A stretch of DNA of 64,000 nucleotides from Lamellibrachia columna (GCA_963662155.1 OY759269.1:19316864-19380863), one strand, 5' to 3'; counted from the stretch's first letter, positions 27,755-37,256 are shown. Notes: generated from the letters alone by a model not told the origin. Translations and numbers: made by a program.

Positions 27755-28608
27755 ATCAGGATGTGATCGAACTGTCAAAAAATACAGTACTACGGTCACT
27801 GTAGGTCGATACAGTGTTTCTTCAGAAGCGCTCCATTTGCAGCTGGGCATCGACTAGGAAAACTGACCGGTGAGTCGGTCGATTGCTAAAGAGGTACACA
27901 GATCGACTTTGTCTATGTCGCGTGGCAGAAGGCCGTGGCACAACTGAAAGTAGACGTTCAACGTATCACCTTGATTGATATAAACAAATGTGTTTTGTAT
28001 GAGTTTACCATAGTATATGGTAAACGTTTACCATAGTATATGGTAACAGTAGCTGGACAATACATGCGTTCCACCTACTCGATACCTGACCAGATAGCAC
28101 GGATAACTGCTACCGGACAATGGCGCCAATGAACGCCTATGACTTCGTAGCAACGCCATCGTTGGACAATACATGCGTTCCACCTACTCGATACCTGATC
28201 AAATAGCACGGACAACTGCTATAGGACAAATGCGGTAATGAACGCCTTTGTCTTCAACGCCGTCGTTGCAGCTTTTCGATGTTAAAATCGATTGTCTACA
28301 ATCAACAGCACGAGTCCAATACATTTTTGAAAAAAAGCAAACTTGTTGAAGTTCACCACGTAACCTTAGCGTGTCAGCATTGTTTGGCACATTTTGACGT
28401 ATGACATCACAAATAAATTTGGGCTCTATATAATAGGCAGTACATTCGACATGCGTAATACTGAGCCTACAACGTCTTCCTTGACTCAAGGTTCCCTGCG
28501 GCTGAACCCATATTTCGACACGCAAGGCAGTATGGTAGCAGCTAGTCTTTCTACGCTAAAACACAAACACTATCGGAAGAGAAGATTTAACAAGATTGTC
28601 ATCCAAAG
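27755..28608 (-). other. 5' region of glycosyltransferase copy C, with extra repeats
   Basis: Carries about 320 bp not found in A or B. It includes two consecutive copies of a near-palindrome reading GTTTACCATAGTATATGGTA (about 28,004-28,050) and a direct repeat containing CATGCGTTCCACCTACTCGA (about 28,062 and 28,170). No coding region recognised. Confidence 0.5.
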
Positions 28609-29016
28609 CAAAACAGCCAGGTGACAAGTGGACAACAAAACAGCCAGGTGACAAGTAGACAACAAAACAGCCAGGTGGCAAGTGGACAACAATACAGCCA
28701 GGTGACAACTGGACAACAAAGTAGTCAGATGGCAAGTGGACAACAAAACAGCCAGGTGGCAAGTGGACAACAAAACGGCCAGGTGGCAAGTGGACAACAA
28801 AACAGCCAGGTGGCAAGTGGACAACAAAACGGCCAGGTGGCAAGTGGACAACAAAACAGCCAGGTAACAAGTGGACAACAAAACAGCCATGTGGCAAGTG
28901 GCCAACAAAACGGCCAGGTGGCAAGTGGCCAACAAAACGGCCAGGTGACAAGTGGACAGCAAAACGGCCAGCTAGCAAGTGGACAACAAAACAGCCAGGT
29001 GACAAGTGGACAACGA
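28609..29016. repeat. 27-bp minisatellite, copy C (about 15 units)
   Basis: Same unit as the arrays at 10,822 and 17,330, but much shorter. The first four or five units share diagnostic variants with the first units of copy B (GGACAACAATACAGCCAGG), showing that the array edge is old and the interior is what expands. Confidence 0.95.
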
Positions 29017-29157
29017 AGCCGTTGGCTTTTCGATTATCCTGCGTCATTACTCATCCAAGTGTAACTTGTCGTTCTTAGATATTTATCAAATTTATTTTAA
29101 ACATTCACGCTGAAAGAACTTATATAATCAATAGATACAGTACAGTACCGACAACTA

Positions 29158-30232
29158 CAAGAACAATGACATCCATCGAGAACAATGACACCCATCGAGA
29201 ACAACGACAACCACAAGAACAATGACACCCATCGAGAACAATGACAACCATCGAGAACAATGACAACTACAAAAACAATGACATCCATCGAGAACAATGA
29301 CACCCATCGAGAACAATGACACCCATCGAGAACAATGACAACCATCGAGAACAATGACAACTACAAGAACAATGACATCCATCGAGAACAATGACACCCA
29401 TCGAGAACAACGACAACCACAAGAACAATGACACCCATCGAGAACAACGACAACTATCGAGAACAATGACAACTACAAGAACAATGACATCCATCGAGAA
29501 CAATGACAACCATCGAGAACAACGACACCCATCGAGAACAATGACACCTATCGAGAAGAATGACAACTACAAGAACAATGACACCCATCGAGAACAATGA
29601 CAACCATCGAGAACAATGACACCCATCGAGAACAATGACACCCATCGAGAACAATGAGAACCATCGAGAACAACGACAACTACAAGAACAATGACATCCA
29701 TAGAGAACAATGACACCCACCGAGAACAACGACAACCACAAGAACAATGACACCCATCGAGAACAATGACAAACATCGAGAACAACGACAACCACAAGAA
29801 CAATGACACCCATCGAGAACAACGACACCCTTCGAGAACAATGACAACCATCGAGAACAATGACAACTACAAGAACAATGACATCCATCGAGAACAATGT
29901 CAACCATCGAGAAAAACGACACCCATCGAGAATAATGACACCCATCGAGAACAATGACAACCATCGAGAACAACGACAACTACAAGAACAATGACATCCA
30001 TCGAAAACAATGACACCCATCGAGAACAATGACAACCACAAGAACAATGACACCCATCGAGAACAATGACAAACATCGAGAACAATGACAAACATCGAGA
30101 ACAAAACATCTGGTAGCATTAAGAACAATAACACCCATCGAGAACAATGGCAACCACAAGAACAATGACACCCATCGAGAACAATGACACCCATTGCGAA
30201 CAATGATACCCAGTCGAAAACAACCATTGATC
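29158..30232. repeat. 18-19-bp minisatellite, copy C (expanded, about 57 units)
   Basis: Units of the type GAGAACAATGACAACCATC alternate with GAACAATGACAACTACAA, forming a higher-order pattern of several units. Long minus-strand frames here (up to 269 codons, rich in CHCSRW) are artefacts. Confidence 0.95.
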
Positions 30233-31396
30233 TTTGCGCACATCTAGTTGTGGATGGAAACATTAATTCGGCCCGGACTCAATAACATGTTCTGGATGTT
30301 ACGCGAAAGGCGCTTACCCCACTAAAACACTCCTTCTGCCACATCACCAACGAGGAGCACCTCCTTATAAATATGTGTAGAAAAATTAGCTGATAGAGGG
30401 CTACACATAAGATATGCGTTCACAACCTTCGCGCATGCGTGAACATGTATCATATCACTCCTGCCATAACATACATTGATGTGCAGATTAAATGTTTAAA
30501 CATCTGCGCCATTGCACATGCGATGACGACGGAACTATTGTTGACGTCATCGCAATGAACCTTTGTGCTAGGTGACAATAATTGCACGGTTCGTCTTTGC
30601 AAGTACGGCGAATTTCCACCACTTTGCCAACAATATGGGTTGGGACAGAATAATTTGCACGGTTGGCTGCAATCAGCGACATTGTTAATGGAGTAGACAT
30701 CTAATTCTAAGAAGAGGAAGTTTTGAAACCTGATTTTACACATTGCAATGATAATGCGAATGCCATGATTATAACGCAACATCAGCTCAATAATGTATTT
30801 AATTTGAAAGGGACTGCCTATATGATTTGTCTTAATAATAATGATCGTAAGAATTTTTTTTTATATTTTACAATTACACTGAGAACATCATCTGGATAAC
30901 AAGACAACAAGGCTGAACAGTACCCATTAACGCAACATGAGATGACGTTGTCTTACGTAAAACATATGGTAGCATTAAATGATGCCCCACTTAGTAGGGG
31001 ACGGGAGCTTATTTCACGGCATTTTCATCTATCATGACAATAAAGGCAGATGCTTTCAATAACATTTGTAGCGTTTGTGCACCATAAACTATTCAATACA
31101 ATAAAAGTCATAATCACTGCCTACGATTGATCAGTTACTTCGACAGCTATGCATTATGAACACATGCCAAATACGTCAAACACAACGTTTGAAATAATTG
31201 AATTAGCGGGTCAACGTTATCGATTCAGCTGTCGCGGCCACAACTAACTGGATCTATACGGCTTCTGCGCGTTCGCGAACTGACACACTAAAGGAGAATA
31301 CGTAAATCCGACTGAGGAACATCATGCTTTATATTGTAGTTATCGTTTTTCAAGTGCATACATTCATAATGTAGATATATGTATAGAGTGGCTTAC
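30233..31396. other. Block W, copy 3 (no gene recognised)
   Basis: Paralogue of 19,144-20,316, probably intronic relative to the minus-strand exon that follows. Nothing else recognised. Confidence 0.45.
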
Positions 31397-31624
31397 GTTC
31401 ACACTACTTCGTTGCAAGTGCGGTATCTCTAAATCAAAATACAAACGATGCTTGTTACTTTTCCCTGCAAATTTAATTGTAGCATTGCGGTATATAAAAT
31501 AAGACAACGACACATAAAATAACCATACAGCAGCAACTAGAGTACGCGTAAGCAGTAGATAACAAACCTTAGAACATAGCCTAGACCTATCCCTGGCTGT
31601 TCTATCAAGCAAGCCTTGGAAACC
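31397..31624 (-). CDS. Candidate exon with a type II membrane anchor
   Basis: A 76-codon, phase 0-0 candidate exon bounded by acceptor TTTTTCTGTTAG and donor AAC|GTAAGC. A basic run (ARDRSRLCSK) precedes a hydrophobic stretch (LVAAVWLFYVSLSYFI) and then a polar stem: the layout of a Golgi type II protein. It has no internal start, so an upstream exon is required. A donor-like AAG|GTAGGT lies at about 31,686. It does not join in phase with the glycosyltransferase exon at 27,754, so it is either another gene or an alternative 5' exon. Function unknown. Confidence 0.35.
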
Positions 31625-32023
31625 CTAACAGAAAAATTACGATTAACGATTTCCACCGTTAGTGGCATAAAGCAATCGAACCTACCTTCACGTTCCACCT
31701 CGAATTTTTTATCGATGCAAACTTTGGTGGAATATCGACAAATATTGAAATTAAATTAATTTACAACATTTCGTTTCATTGTTGGCAAATTGACCGCGAC
31801 CAATCAATGCCGTAAATTATTCGTAAACACTCAGCTGCTGGCAACAGTAATTACGGGCACTTGGCCGTTTCAAAATTCTGTTTGTGCGTCACTGTAGCAA
31901 TCGCCAACACAAACAGACTGCCATTAGCAACAACCCGATAGTGTGCTTGCTGCTCCGCTTCATTGATCATCTGTCTGACCAACTCGTAGTCCGCCGTGAC
32001 CTTCCACGAAGGTGACGCTGGGT
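31625..32023. other. Host DNA left of the Polinton
   Basis: No gene recognised apart from the donor-like AAGGTAGGTTCG (minus) at about 31,686, which could end a 5' untranslated exon. Confidence 0.4.
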
Positions 32024-32029
32024 CACGTC

Positions 32030-32244
32030 AGTAGTTAGCAGAGGTTTCTGAGACCCCTTATCTAGGGCATCAAAAGATCAAAGTAAAAGGCCTCTAATAT
32101 CGCCCACCGCTAATGAGTGCGCGCAGCCAATCAGAAAGCAGCACTAGACCTTTGAGCGCCCCCTGGCGGCGGCGGCGGCGGCTGAGCGTGGCGCGCATGC
32201 GCGTGCCGCGCCCCTAGCGACCGGAGGAGGAACGAACAGTGACC
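32030..32244 (+). repeat. Polinton left terminal inverted repeat
   Basis: 215 bp, by eye identical to the reverse complement of 49,555-49,769. Contains a (GGC)n tract and the palindrome GCGCGCATGCGCG near its inner end. In protein-primed replication the termini act as origins (family knowledge). Confidence 0.97.
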
Positions 32245-32532
32245 TAGTTACGTGTATGTGCCGAAGGGTCGTTGACCCAGTAAGGAGACGAACGCAATCG
32301 TACGGTGCACACGTATTTTATTAAATACAACAAAGTGGCAGCAGCAGCAGTACAAACGAGGCGATCGTATACGATTGGATACAACGAGCCGGGTATGATG
32401 AAGATGATGATGAAGTGGAGGCGACTTGCGAATGGTGACCATCGCGCCAGAGGTCGCGAACTTACGGGTGTCTCCACCGCGCCAGAGGTTCGAGGGCGAG
32501 CTTACGGGTGGAGCGACCACCGCGCCAGAGGC
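32245..32532. promoter_or_regulatory. Left subterminal region: 3' end of the structural gene block
   Basis: Minus-strand AATAAA at 32,317-32,322 is a likely polyadenylation signal. Between it and the protease stop lie three copies of a GCGCCAGAGG-containing repeat (about 32,443, 32,479, 32,521), two of them joined by CTTACGGGTG. Related sequence recurs at the 3' end of the other minus-strand unit (44,255-44,380). Confidence 0.5.
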
Positions 32533-33012
32533 TCAGTATGACACGTTATAGTACGGTATACCCTTTTTCAGCAGCCTGATCCAATCGAACACGCGACAAT
32601 CGTTAGCGACCAGATCGGTGTGGAAAGCGTTGACGAAAGTTCTCATAGGAGCGCCGTTACAACGAAGCATGATATAAGTGACGCAATATTGTCCGCAAAC
32701 GTTAGACAGAGGACTCTGGAGTCTCGTGCTGTTATGAGTCCACTCGGAACAGTGTTTGTTCAAGAAGGTGCGGAACGCCGCGTGACGAGGCGGCAGACCG
32801 TACGAACAGAAGTATTCGCCGCGCCCGTCGGAGGACAGGTACAGTGCTATCCAGTGTTCGCCCGGTTCGTCGGCGTCGTCGGTGTTGCACACGAAGGCGA
32901 TCGGCAGAGCGTCAATTGTTGCAGGCAGTCCATCTCGGGGTACGACGCCACCAAAGACGGATGCGGTCTTCGGATCCATCGCCAGTAGACGGGCGATCTG
33001 CAGGGTGTCCAT
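32533..33012 (-). CDS. Adenain-like maturation cysteine protease (Polinton PRO)
   Basis: 159 aa, usual length for Polinton proteases of the adenoviral maturation (C5, Ulp1-fold) type, which cleave capsid precursors during assembly. The catalytic His lies in GEHWIALYL (His53) and the Gln/Cys pair in VCGQYC (about residues 106-111). Between them is GEYFCSYG (about 65-72), where the family normally has an acidic residue in place of the Cys; here the codon is TGT. The gene is last in the structural block, its ATG one base beyond the capsid gene stop (TGAGATG). With the acidic triad member apparently missing, activity is uncertain. Confidence 0.88.
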   Translation of the reverse strand: MDTLQIARLLAMDPKTASVFGGVVPRDGLPATIDALPIAFVCNTDDADEPGEHWIALYLSSDGRGEYFCSYGLPPRHAAFRTFLNKHCSEWTHNSTRLQSPLSNVCGQYCVTYIMLRCNGAPMRTFVNAFHTDLVANDCRVFDWIRLLKKGIPYYNVSY

Positions 33013-33013
33013 C

Positions 33014-34330
33014 TCAGTAGTCGTAGATGACGTTGCGGTTCTTGTCGATTTCCAGCACGGACTCGAATTCGGCGTAGGCGACGACGTTCACGGTGGTCTG
33101 AAGCGCTGCACGGAAATGAAATTCTAAGCGCAGGTTGCCCTTTTGTACCATATTAAAGCAGGGACCGTCGCACTGGTCGGGGGTCAGGTCGAAACAGAAG
33201 TAGGTGTAGCCGTCTCGGTACTCTTCGCGTGTCAGACAGTTCCCCTCGTCCTGCCACACCTTGCCGGTCGAGGTGAACATGCTCGCGTAGCTCCTGGCGA
33301 AGAGGTTGTCTGCGAAGTTGGGCTGGAAGGGTTTGGCGGGTATCTGACGACCGTCGACGTACACGGCGACGAAGCTGATGTCGTTGTTCTTGGCGTGAAA
33401 CGGGTTTGTGGCGTACGTGCCGTTGTAGGCGTCGTTGTCGATGCAGCACAGTACGAGGCGTTTCGGCAGGGAGCCGAGGAACAGGTTCTCGTGCGTGTGC
33501 GACAGAGCACCCGTGGGAATGGAGTACACCTTGGTTTCGACGGGTCGTAACGCATACTTGACCGTGGTCCGAGCGAGAGCCAAGATGTGAGCCTTCTGCA
33601 CGGCCGGAGCGACGGTGGCCTTCTTGACGAACAAGGACGCGTTGACGACGGTTATCAAGTACTCGTTCGCTCCAGCAGCCATCAGCGCAAACTCGGGCTT
33701 ACTGCGCACCAGGCGTAACTTGACGTCGACGCCGTTGATCAGGAATTTATCCTGCAGAAACATATCCACGTGGAGACGACCTATCATGTCGACCACGCGA
33801 CTGTTGGATATGTACTCTCGACGAGTCACGAACCCGGGGTTAGGATCGGGTCCGGCGGCTAGCTCTTTGGCGTGCATGCGACTGGCCTTGTCCATGTACC
33901 ACAGCTGATTCGTCATCTGCGTCGACTTGGCGTCGGATCCGTAACTCAACAGCGTCTCTATGAAGGCTCGATACGGATACGCGTTGAAGGACGAAGAGGT
34001 CACTTGCGTGTTGTTCAGGGAGAGGTCGACATTGCTGAACAGCGCATGCAACCAGTTGTTCACCGGTCCCACGGGTTCGCCCGCGTCGATAGGGTTACCG
34101 TTGGCTCGCGTCACCTTCACCTGCAAGTGTAGCATCGTGTTGGCGAGATCCATGTAATCGTCTCCCGATCCGGGGATGAAGAATTCTATCGGTCCTCCAG
34201 AGTCCAGAGAGGCCGTGGGTTGATGTTCCACCACGTGACTCTCGACGATGCAGGTCTGAGTGGGGGGTACGGTAAAGAGATCCAGCTCGGTCTTGACTCC
34301 CTCGCACGACTGTCTATGCACGAACGCCAT
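33014..34330 (-). CDS. Major capsid protein, double jelly-roll (Polinton MCP)
   Basis: 438 aa, the usual size of Polinton and adintovirus hexon-like major capsid proteins, which form the pseudo-hexameric capsomers of an icosahedral shell. Sequence signs include the N-terminal DSGGPIEFFIPGSGDDYMDL segment, the NTMLHLQVKV strand, NYxPYRAF-type region (FNAYPYRAFIETLLSYG, about 115-131), and the C-terminal NLRLEFHFRAALQTTVNVVAYAEF-type strand pair (only its start and end are noted here). The first 17 bases overlap the 3' end of the core-protein gene. A TATA box at 34,431-34,439 inside that gene is about 100 nt upstream and could drive a separate capsid mRNA. Frame intact. Confidence 0.9.
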   Translation of the reverse strand: MAFVHRQSCEGVKTELDLFTVPPTQTCIVESHVVEHQPTASLDSGGPIEFFIPGSGDDYMDLANTMLHLQVKVTRANGNPIDAGEPVGPVNNWLHALFSNVDLSLNNTQVTSSSFNAYPYRAFIETLLSYGSDAKSTQMTNQLWYMDKASRMHAKELAAGPDPNPGFVTRREYISNSRVVDMIGRLHVDMFLQDKFLINGVDVKLRLVRSKPEFALMAAGANEYLITVVNASLFVKKATVAPAVQKAHILALARTTVKYALRPVETKVYSIPTGALSHTHENLFLGSLPKRLVLCCIDNDAYNGTYATNPFHAKNNDISFVAVYVDGRQIPAKPFQPNFADNLFARSYASMFTSTGKVWQDEGNCLTREEYRDGYTYFCFDLTPDQCDGPCFNMVQKGNLRLEFHFRAALQTTVNVVAYAEFESVLEIDKNRNVIYDY

Positions 34331-34718
34331 CTTTGTCGTCGGTGTCGAATATGTCGGCAGTGCGTTTCGGGGACGTCCGTTTCTTGCGGCGGCGCTTGAC
34401 TGCAGTGAATGTCGCCTTTGCGGCCGTTCGTTTTATACGTTTACCAGGAGGGGCTCGAATACTGCCGATGGCGTCGGTGACGCGTCTTTTGGCAGCCGTT
34501 TTTATGTTCTGACCCGATAAGACGTCGCCGGCTATGCGAACGCCGGTCTTCAACGCTCCCCTACCCAACGCCACGGCACCTCTCTTGATGAGCGGCATGG
34601 CGCTGCGCAACAGACTGCCGAACAGACTGCCCAGTCCGTGACCTCGCTGGTATTGCGCACCGGCGAAGTAGGGCAGCGCACCGCCAGCCTGGCGCGCGTA
34701 ATAATCGTTGTAATTCAT
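34314..34718 (-). CDS. Basic pVI/mu-like core protein
   Basis: 134 aa. An N-terminal aromatic and glycine-rich segment (MNYNDYYARQAGG) is followed by an amphipathic LGSLFGSLLRSAMPLIKRG (about 29-47) and then a strongly basic C-terminal half with RRRKKR clusters. This is the composition of adenovirus minor core proteins pVI and pX/mu and of the small basic protein found beside the penton gene in Polintons and adintoviruses. It probably condenses DNA or links genome to capsid (inference). Its ATG overlaps the stop of the penton-like gene as TGATG, suggesting coupled translation. Confidence 0.75.
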   Translation of the reverse strand: MNYNDYYARQAGGALPYFAGAQYQRGHGLGSLFGSLLRSAMPLIKRGAVALGRGALKTGVRIAGDVLSGQNIKTAAKRRVTDAIGSIRAPPGKRIKRTAAKATFTAVKRRRKKRTSPKRTADIFDTDDKDGVRA

Positions 34719-35548
34719 CAGAACAGTCCGGGCTTGCGTCGACGAAAATGAAGCGTCACCGTCACTCTACCGTATTCGAATGGCACGCGTCGACCCATGT
34801 CGTTCCTTATATCCACCTCTATCGAGTCGAAGTTCGAACGCACCAGCGGTACGTAGTGCACGTTGGTGAAACGAGCGGACACCGTGTCGCCGTTACGTCC
34901 GCTGATCGGAACGGCGCGCAACAGAGGTGCGAGAGTGTCGCCCACATTACGCGGCTCCACGACGTCCGTGTAGATGTAGAGGGTGTCGAACCCCTGCGTC
35001 AGGTTCACCACATCGTCGGCCTCGATGTGGAAGGGGTACGACGAGTCGGGATGGCGGGTGTCGATGGGGAGGATGGGAGACGACACACCCGACTCCGCCG
35101 GGCTGGCTACGGGTCCGCGGAATCCCAACAAGGTCGCCACCGCGCTGTGGTACGGTATGGTGAACGTGGTGTTCGCCGTCATGTGTAACGTCATTTTCTG
35201 AGTGACGGTACTATAACTGAGCTGAGCCTGTGTCTCATACGTCCGCATATTGGACAGTCCCTTGTTGACGTGATACAGCAACGTAAACGGATCGTCGTAA
35301 TACCCACACGGCAACTTCGAACGTATGGACGAGTCCGTAGCATCGATCGTGTTGAGGAAGAACCAGACGTCGGTATCCGTGACGTTGTACCAGGTGTGCG
35401 GATACTGGACCTCGGCCAACCCACACTCCCACTCGCCGGTAAGATCGATGCGTTGGGGCAAGGCCGTGACGTAATGGGTCAAGGTGTTGTCGGGGTGCAT
35501 CTTCATGGAAGCGTTGCTAGGCAGCGTCATGTAGAAATCAGTCGCCAT
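34718..35548 (-). CDS. Minor capsid protein, penton-like single jelly roll
   Basis: 276 aa. It opens with FYMTLPSNASMKMHPDNT, continues with ECGLAEVQYPHTWYNV (about 41-56) and has a predominantly beta-strand pattern ending in a basic RRRKP tail. This corresponds to the Polinton minor capsid protein that forms pentameric vertices (family knowledge). It lies between the membrane-protein gene (11-bp overlap with 35,538-35,846) and the core-protein gene (TGATG overlap), in the conserved vertex/core/hexon/protease order. Frame intact. Confidence 0.85.
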   Translation of the reverse strand: MATDFYMTLPSNASMKMHPDNTLTHYVTALPQRIDLTGEWECGLAEVQYPHTWYNVTDTDVWFFLNTIDATDSSIRSKLPCGYYDDPFTLLYHVNKGLSNMRTYETQAQLSYSTVTQKMTLHMTANTTFTIPYHSAVATLLGFRGPVASPAESGVSSPILPIDTRHPDSSYPFHIEADDVVNLTQGFDTLYIYTDVVEPRNVGDTLAPLLRAVPISGRNGDTVSARFTNVHYVPLVRSNFDSIEVDIRNDMGRRVPFEYGRVTVTLHFRRRKPGLF

Positions 35549-35846
35549 TGCGTCTCAACGTGGGATTGGGCAGTAGGTAACCCAACGAACTACTCAACAG
35601 AGCCGTCCACAGATTAGAATCGCCGCGACCTGTCGTCAGGTTGTAAATGCTGATCAGAATGACCGTGTACAGGACGACGACCTGACACAGAAACACGATC
35701 TCCTCTTTGGGACACGCGGTACCGAAAATATGCCAGGGAGTGCTGTCTGGCTCGTTCGGTGCAGCGTCAGTACAATCCGTCTCCTCCTCGTCTATGGTGG
35801 TGAGGCAGGTCGGTGGTGATGGTGATGGTGTCGCGTCGTGTGTCAT
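35538..35846 (-). CDS. Small single-pass membrane protein with conserved C-terminal tail
   Basis: 102 aa. An acidic, proline-rich N-terminus (residues 1-45) is followed by one hydrophobic segment (IVFLCQVVVLYTVILISIY, about 50-68) and a tail NLTTGRGDSNLWTALLSSSL that ends in GYLLPNPTL. I have the impression that this W-x-x-LL...GY-LP-P tail recurs in Polinton and adintovirus proteins next to the vertex gene, but cannot verify it here. A possible RGD tripeptide lies in the tail. A TATA box at 35,882-35,890, eight bases upstream of the integrase stop, is 40 nt from its ATG. Confidence 0.65.
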   Translation of the reverse strand: MTHDATPSPSPPTCLTTIDEEETDCTDAAPNEPDSTPWHIFGTACPKEEIVFLCQVVVLYTVILISIYNLTTGRGDSNLWTALLSSSLGYLLPNPTLRRNGD

Positions 35847-35876
35847 TCCTCGAATGCAGTGTCGTCGTGTACGCGG

Positions 35877-36950
35877 CTAGGCTTTATAGTTGACGAGTCC
35901 CTTGGCATCGATCCAGCTGTTGAAGTAGGGGCCATGGCCGAACCATTTCACCAAAGCTTCCTTACGTTTACCAACCGTACGGTGTTTCAGTACCGCTTCA
36001 ACACGGTACACTTTATCAAAGGGTACCGTCACCTTCTGCAGCTCCAGTTCGTAGAAGGTACCCTCCAGCACTTCGCCGAGATCGTCCCGCAAGAGATACA
36101 CGGGTGGGTCGGAGGGGTGAACCTCGTGTACCGTGAACAACTCTTCGCTCCAGTTCGTCTCGTAGCCCTTTTCGAACGTGCGTTTGTACTTGCTGACACG
36201 CACGCGATCCGACACGTGCAACTTGGGCACGCCCTTACCGTCGTGACCGTACAGACGTTGCCACACCTCTTCTTGGTTCTGTGCATTCACCTGTGACGGA
36301 GCCATACCGATCATGCGGTGGCGGGTGTTGTTATACGATCGCATCAAGGCCGGAAGGACGTCGACGTACCGCCACGTCTGGCGTTTCGTGAAGTAGCGCC
36401 ACATGCGCGTCTTCAACGTTCGGTTGAACCGTTCCACGACGGCTGCCTTCGTCTCCGCGTTGTGCGTGGAGAAGTGATGGATGTCGTAAGCCCGCAATAT
36501 AGACTGAACGGATTTGTTCCGAAATTCTCTGCCGTCATCCGTCTGCAACGTCTGTGGCCACGAACCGTCGATGAACGTGGATTGCAGCGCTTTTACCAAC
36601 GACGCCGCGGACTTGTTCTTCATGGGAACACACCAGGCCACTTTCGAGAAGACGTCGATCACCGTGAGGAGAAAGGCCATACCGCCGTTGAAGCGTTTGA
36701 CCTTCGACATGTCCACGAGATCGGCCTGCCACTGCTGATGCATACCACCCACGATGACTTGTCGTCTCTTGAAATGACGTCTCGCTGGTTTGTGTAAGGT
36801 GTAGGTGTCCTGTGCCGACAACCATGCCTTGACGGTCTTCTGTGGCAGACGCGTGACGCGTCGCAAGCCAGCGACGCCACCATAACTGCCTACCTTCGTG
36901 GGATCGAAGTAGACCTCGCTCATGGAGCGTTCTTCTCCCCTCTGAGCCAT
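35877..36950 (-). CDS. Retroviral-type DD35E integrase with C-terminal chromodomain (Polinton INT)
   Basis: 357 aa from the start chosen at 36,950. The catalytic triad is D in WQADLVDM, D in LQTDDGREF and E in AVVERFNRTLK, with 35 residues from the second Asp to Glu. Upstream is a helical segment with a LPQKTVKAWL motif. The C-terminus (VEAVLKHR to VKWFGHGPYFNSWI) is chromodomain-like and may bind modified histones to direct integration. The frame is open to 37,151, but that extension overlaps two small genes. The ATG at 36,950 overlaps the stop of the preceding small gene as TGATG; a second candidate start is 36,923. The product would catalyse insertion with the 6-bp duplication seen here. 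Confidence 0.9.
   Translation of the reverse strand: MAQRGEERSMSEVYFDPTKVGSYGGVAGLRRVTRLPQKTVKAWLSAQDTYTLHKPARRHFKRRQVIVGGMHQQWQADLVDMSKVKRFNGGMAFLLTVIDVFSKVAWCVPMKNKSAASLVKALQSTFIDGSWPQTLQTDDGREFRNKSVQSILRAYDIHHFSTHNAETKAAVVERFNRTLKTRMWRYFTKRQTWRYVDVLPALMRSYNNTRHRMIGMAPSQVNAQNQEEVWQRLYGHDGKGVPKLHVSDRVRVSKYKRTFEKGYETNWSEELFTVHEVHPSDPPVYLLRDDLGEVLEGTFYELELQKVTVPFDKVYRVEAVLKHRTVGKRKEALVKWFGHGPYFNSWIDAKGLVNYKA
35882..35890 (-). promoter_or_regulatory. TATA box for the membrane and vertex gene group
   Basis: ACTATAAAG lies within the last codons of the integrase gene, about 40 nt upstream of the ATG at 35,846. It belongs to a series of TATA boxes placed at gene ends in this element. Confidence 0.6.
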
Positions 36951-37111
36951 CAAAAGAGGTGGAGGGTCGATGTGTTGACGGGGGCGGTGACGTTGACTTC
37001 GGATTCCCACTGCTGACGAATGACGAGGAGCACGCCGACGTGTATTAGGACGCACACTATGGCACCCACAATGACAGCGGTGGAACAACAACGAGCTAGC
37101 GGAGTAACCAT
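36950..37111 (-). CDS. Small membrane protein (53 aa)
   Basis: Too short for simple ORF cut-offs. ATG at 37,111, stop at 36,950-36,952. Residues 11-30 (STAVIVGAIVCVLIHVGVLL region) are a clear transmembrane helix, followed by a polar tail with an NVT glycosylation sequon. The start lies inside the 3' end of the 44-aa gene and the stop overlaps the integrase ATG as TGATG, an arrangement that suggests reinitiation. Similar small membrane proteins cluster here (37,096-37,510). Function unknown. Confidence 0.5.
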   Translation of the reverse strand: MVTPLARCCSTAVIVGAIVCVLIHVGVLLVIRQQWESEVNVTAPVNTSTLHLF

Positions 37112-37230
37112 AGTCGGAATAACAGCTGTTGTAGAAGAATGTCGGCTGCAACGTCTCCCAGCACGGTAAGTCCTTCGAACAATAGCGCAGCGACGATGGA
37201 TCGGTACGTGTCCTGTGGATCGATGAGCAT
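37096..37230 (-). CDS. Small hydrophobic protein (44 aa), paralogue of the next gene upstream
   Basis: The start MLIDPQDTYRSIVAALLFEG parallels MSPDPQDAVYQAIVGAIFIS of the gene at 37,259-37,483, and both continue to a QQxLF motif. Non-coding DNA upstream is also duplicated (CTACGGATACGCGTCGTACC at 37,234 against a matching stretch at 37,496), so the pair arose by a tandem duplication of about 260 bp. A TATA-like GTATAAGG overlapping the preceding stop codon lies 27-34 nt upstream of the ATG. Function unknown. Confidence 0.5.
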   Translation of the reverse strand: MLIDPQDTYRSIVAALLFEGLTVLGDVAADILLQQLLFRLWLLR

Positions 37231-37256
37231 TACTGCTACGGATACGCGTCGTACCG

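Noticed and set aside
29097..30263. Minus-strand frames rich in CHCSRW repeats
   Set aside because: Translations of the 18-19-bp minisatellite; period not a multiple of three, no start or domain.
31397..31624. Membrane-anchor exon as first exon of glycosyltransferase copy C
   Set aside because: Its phase-0 donor does not match the frame at the acceptor upstream of 27,754, and an indel there in copy A shows that stretch is untranslated.
32470..32520. tRNA-like B box (GGTTCGAGG)
   Set aside because: No A box at the right distance and no cloverleaf; it belongs to a local repeat.
36953..37151. N-terminal extension of the integrase to 37,151
   Set aside because: Overlaps two small genes; Cys/His/Arg-rich without family similarity; the TGATG overlap supports 36,950.
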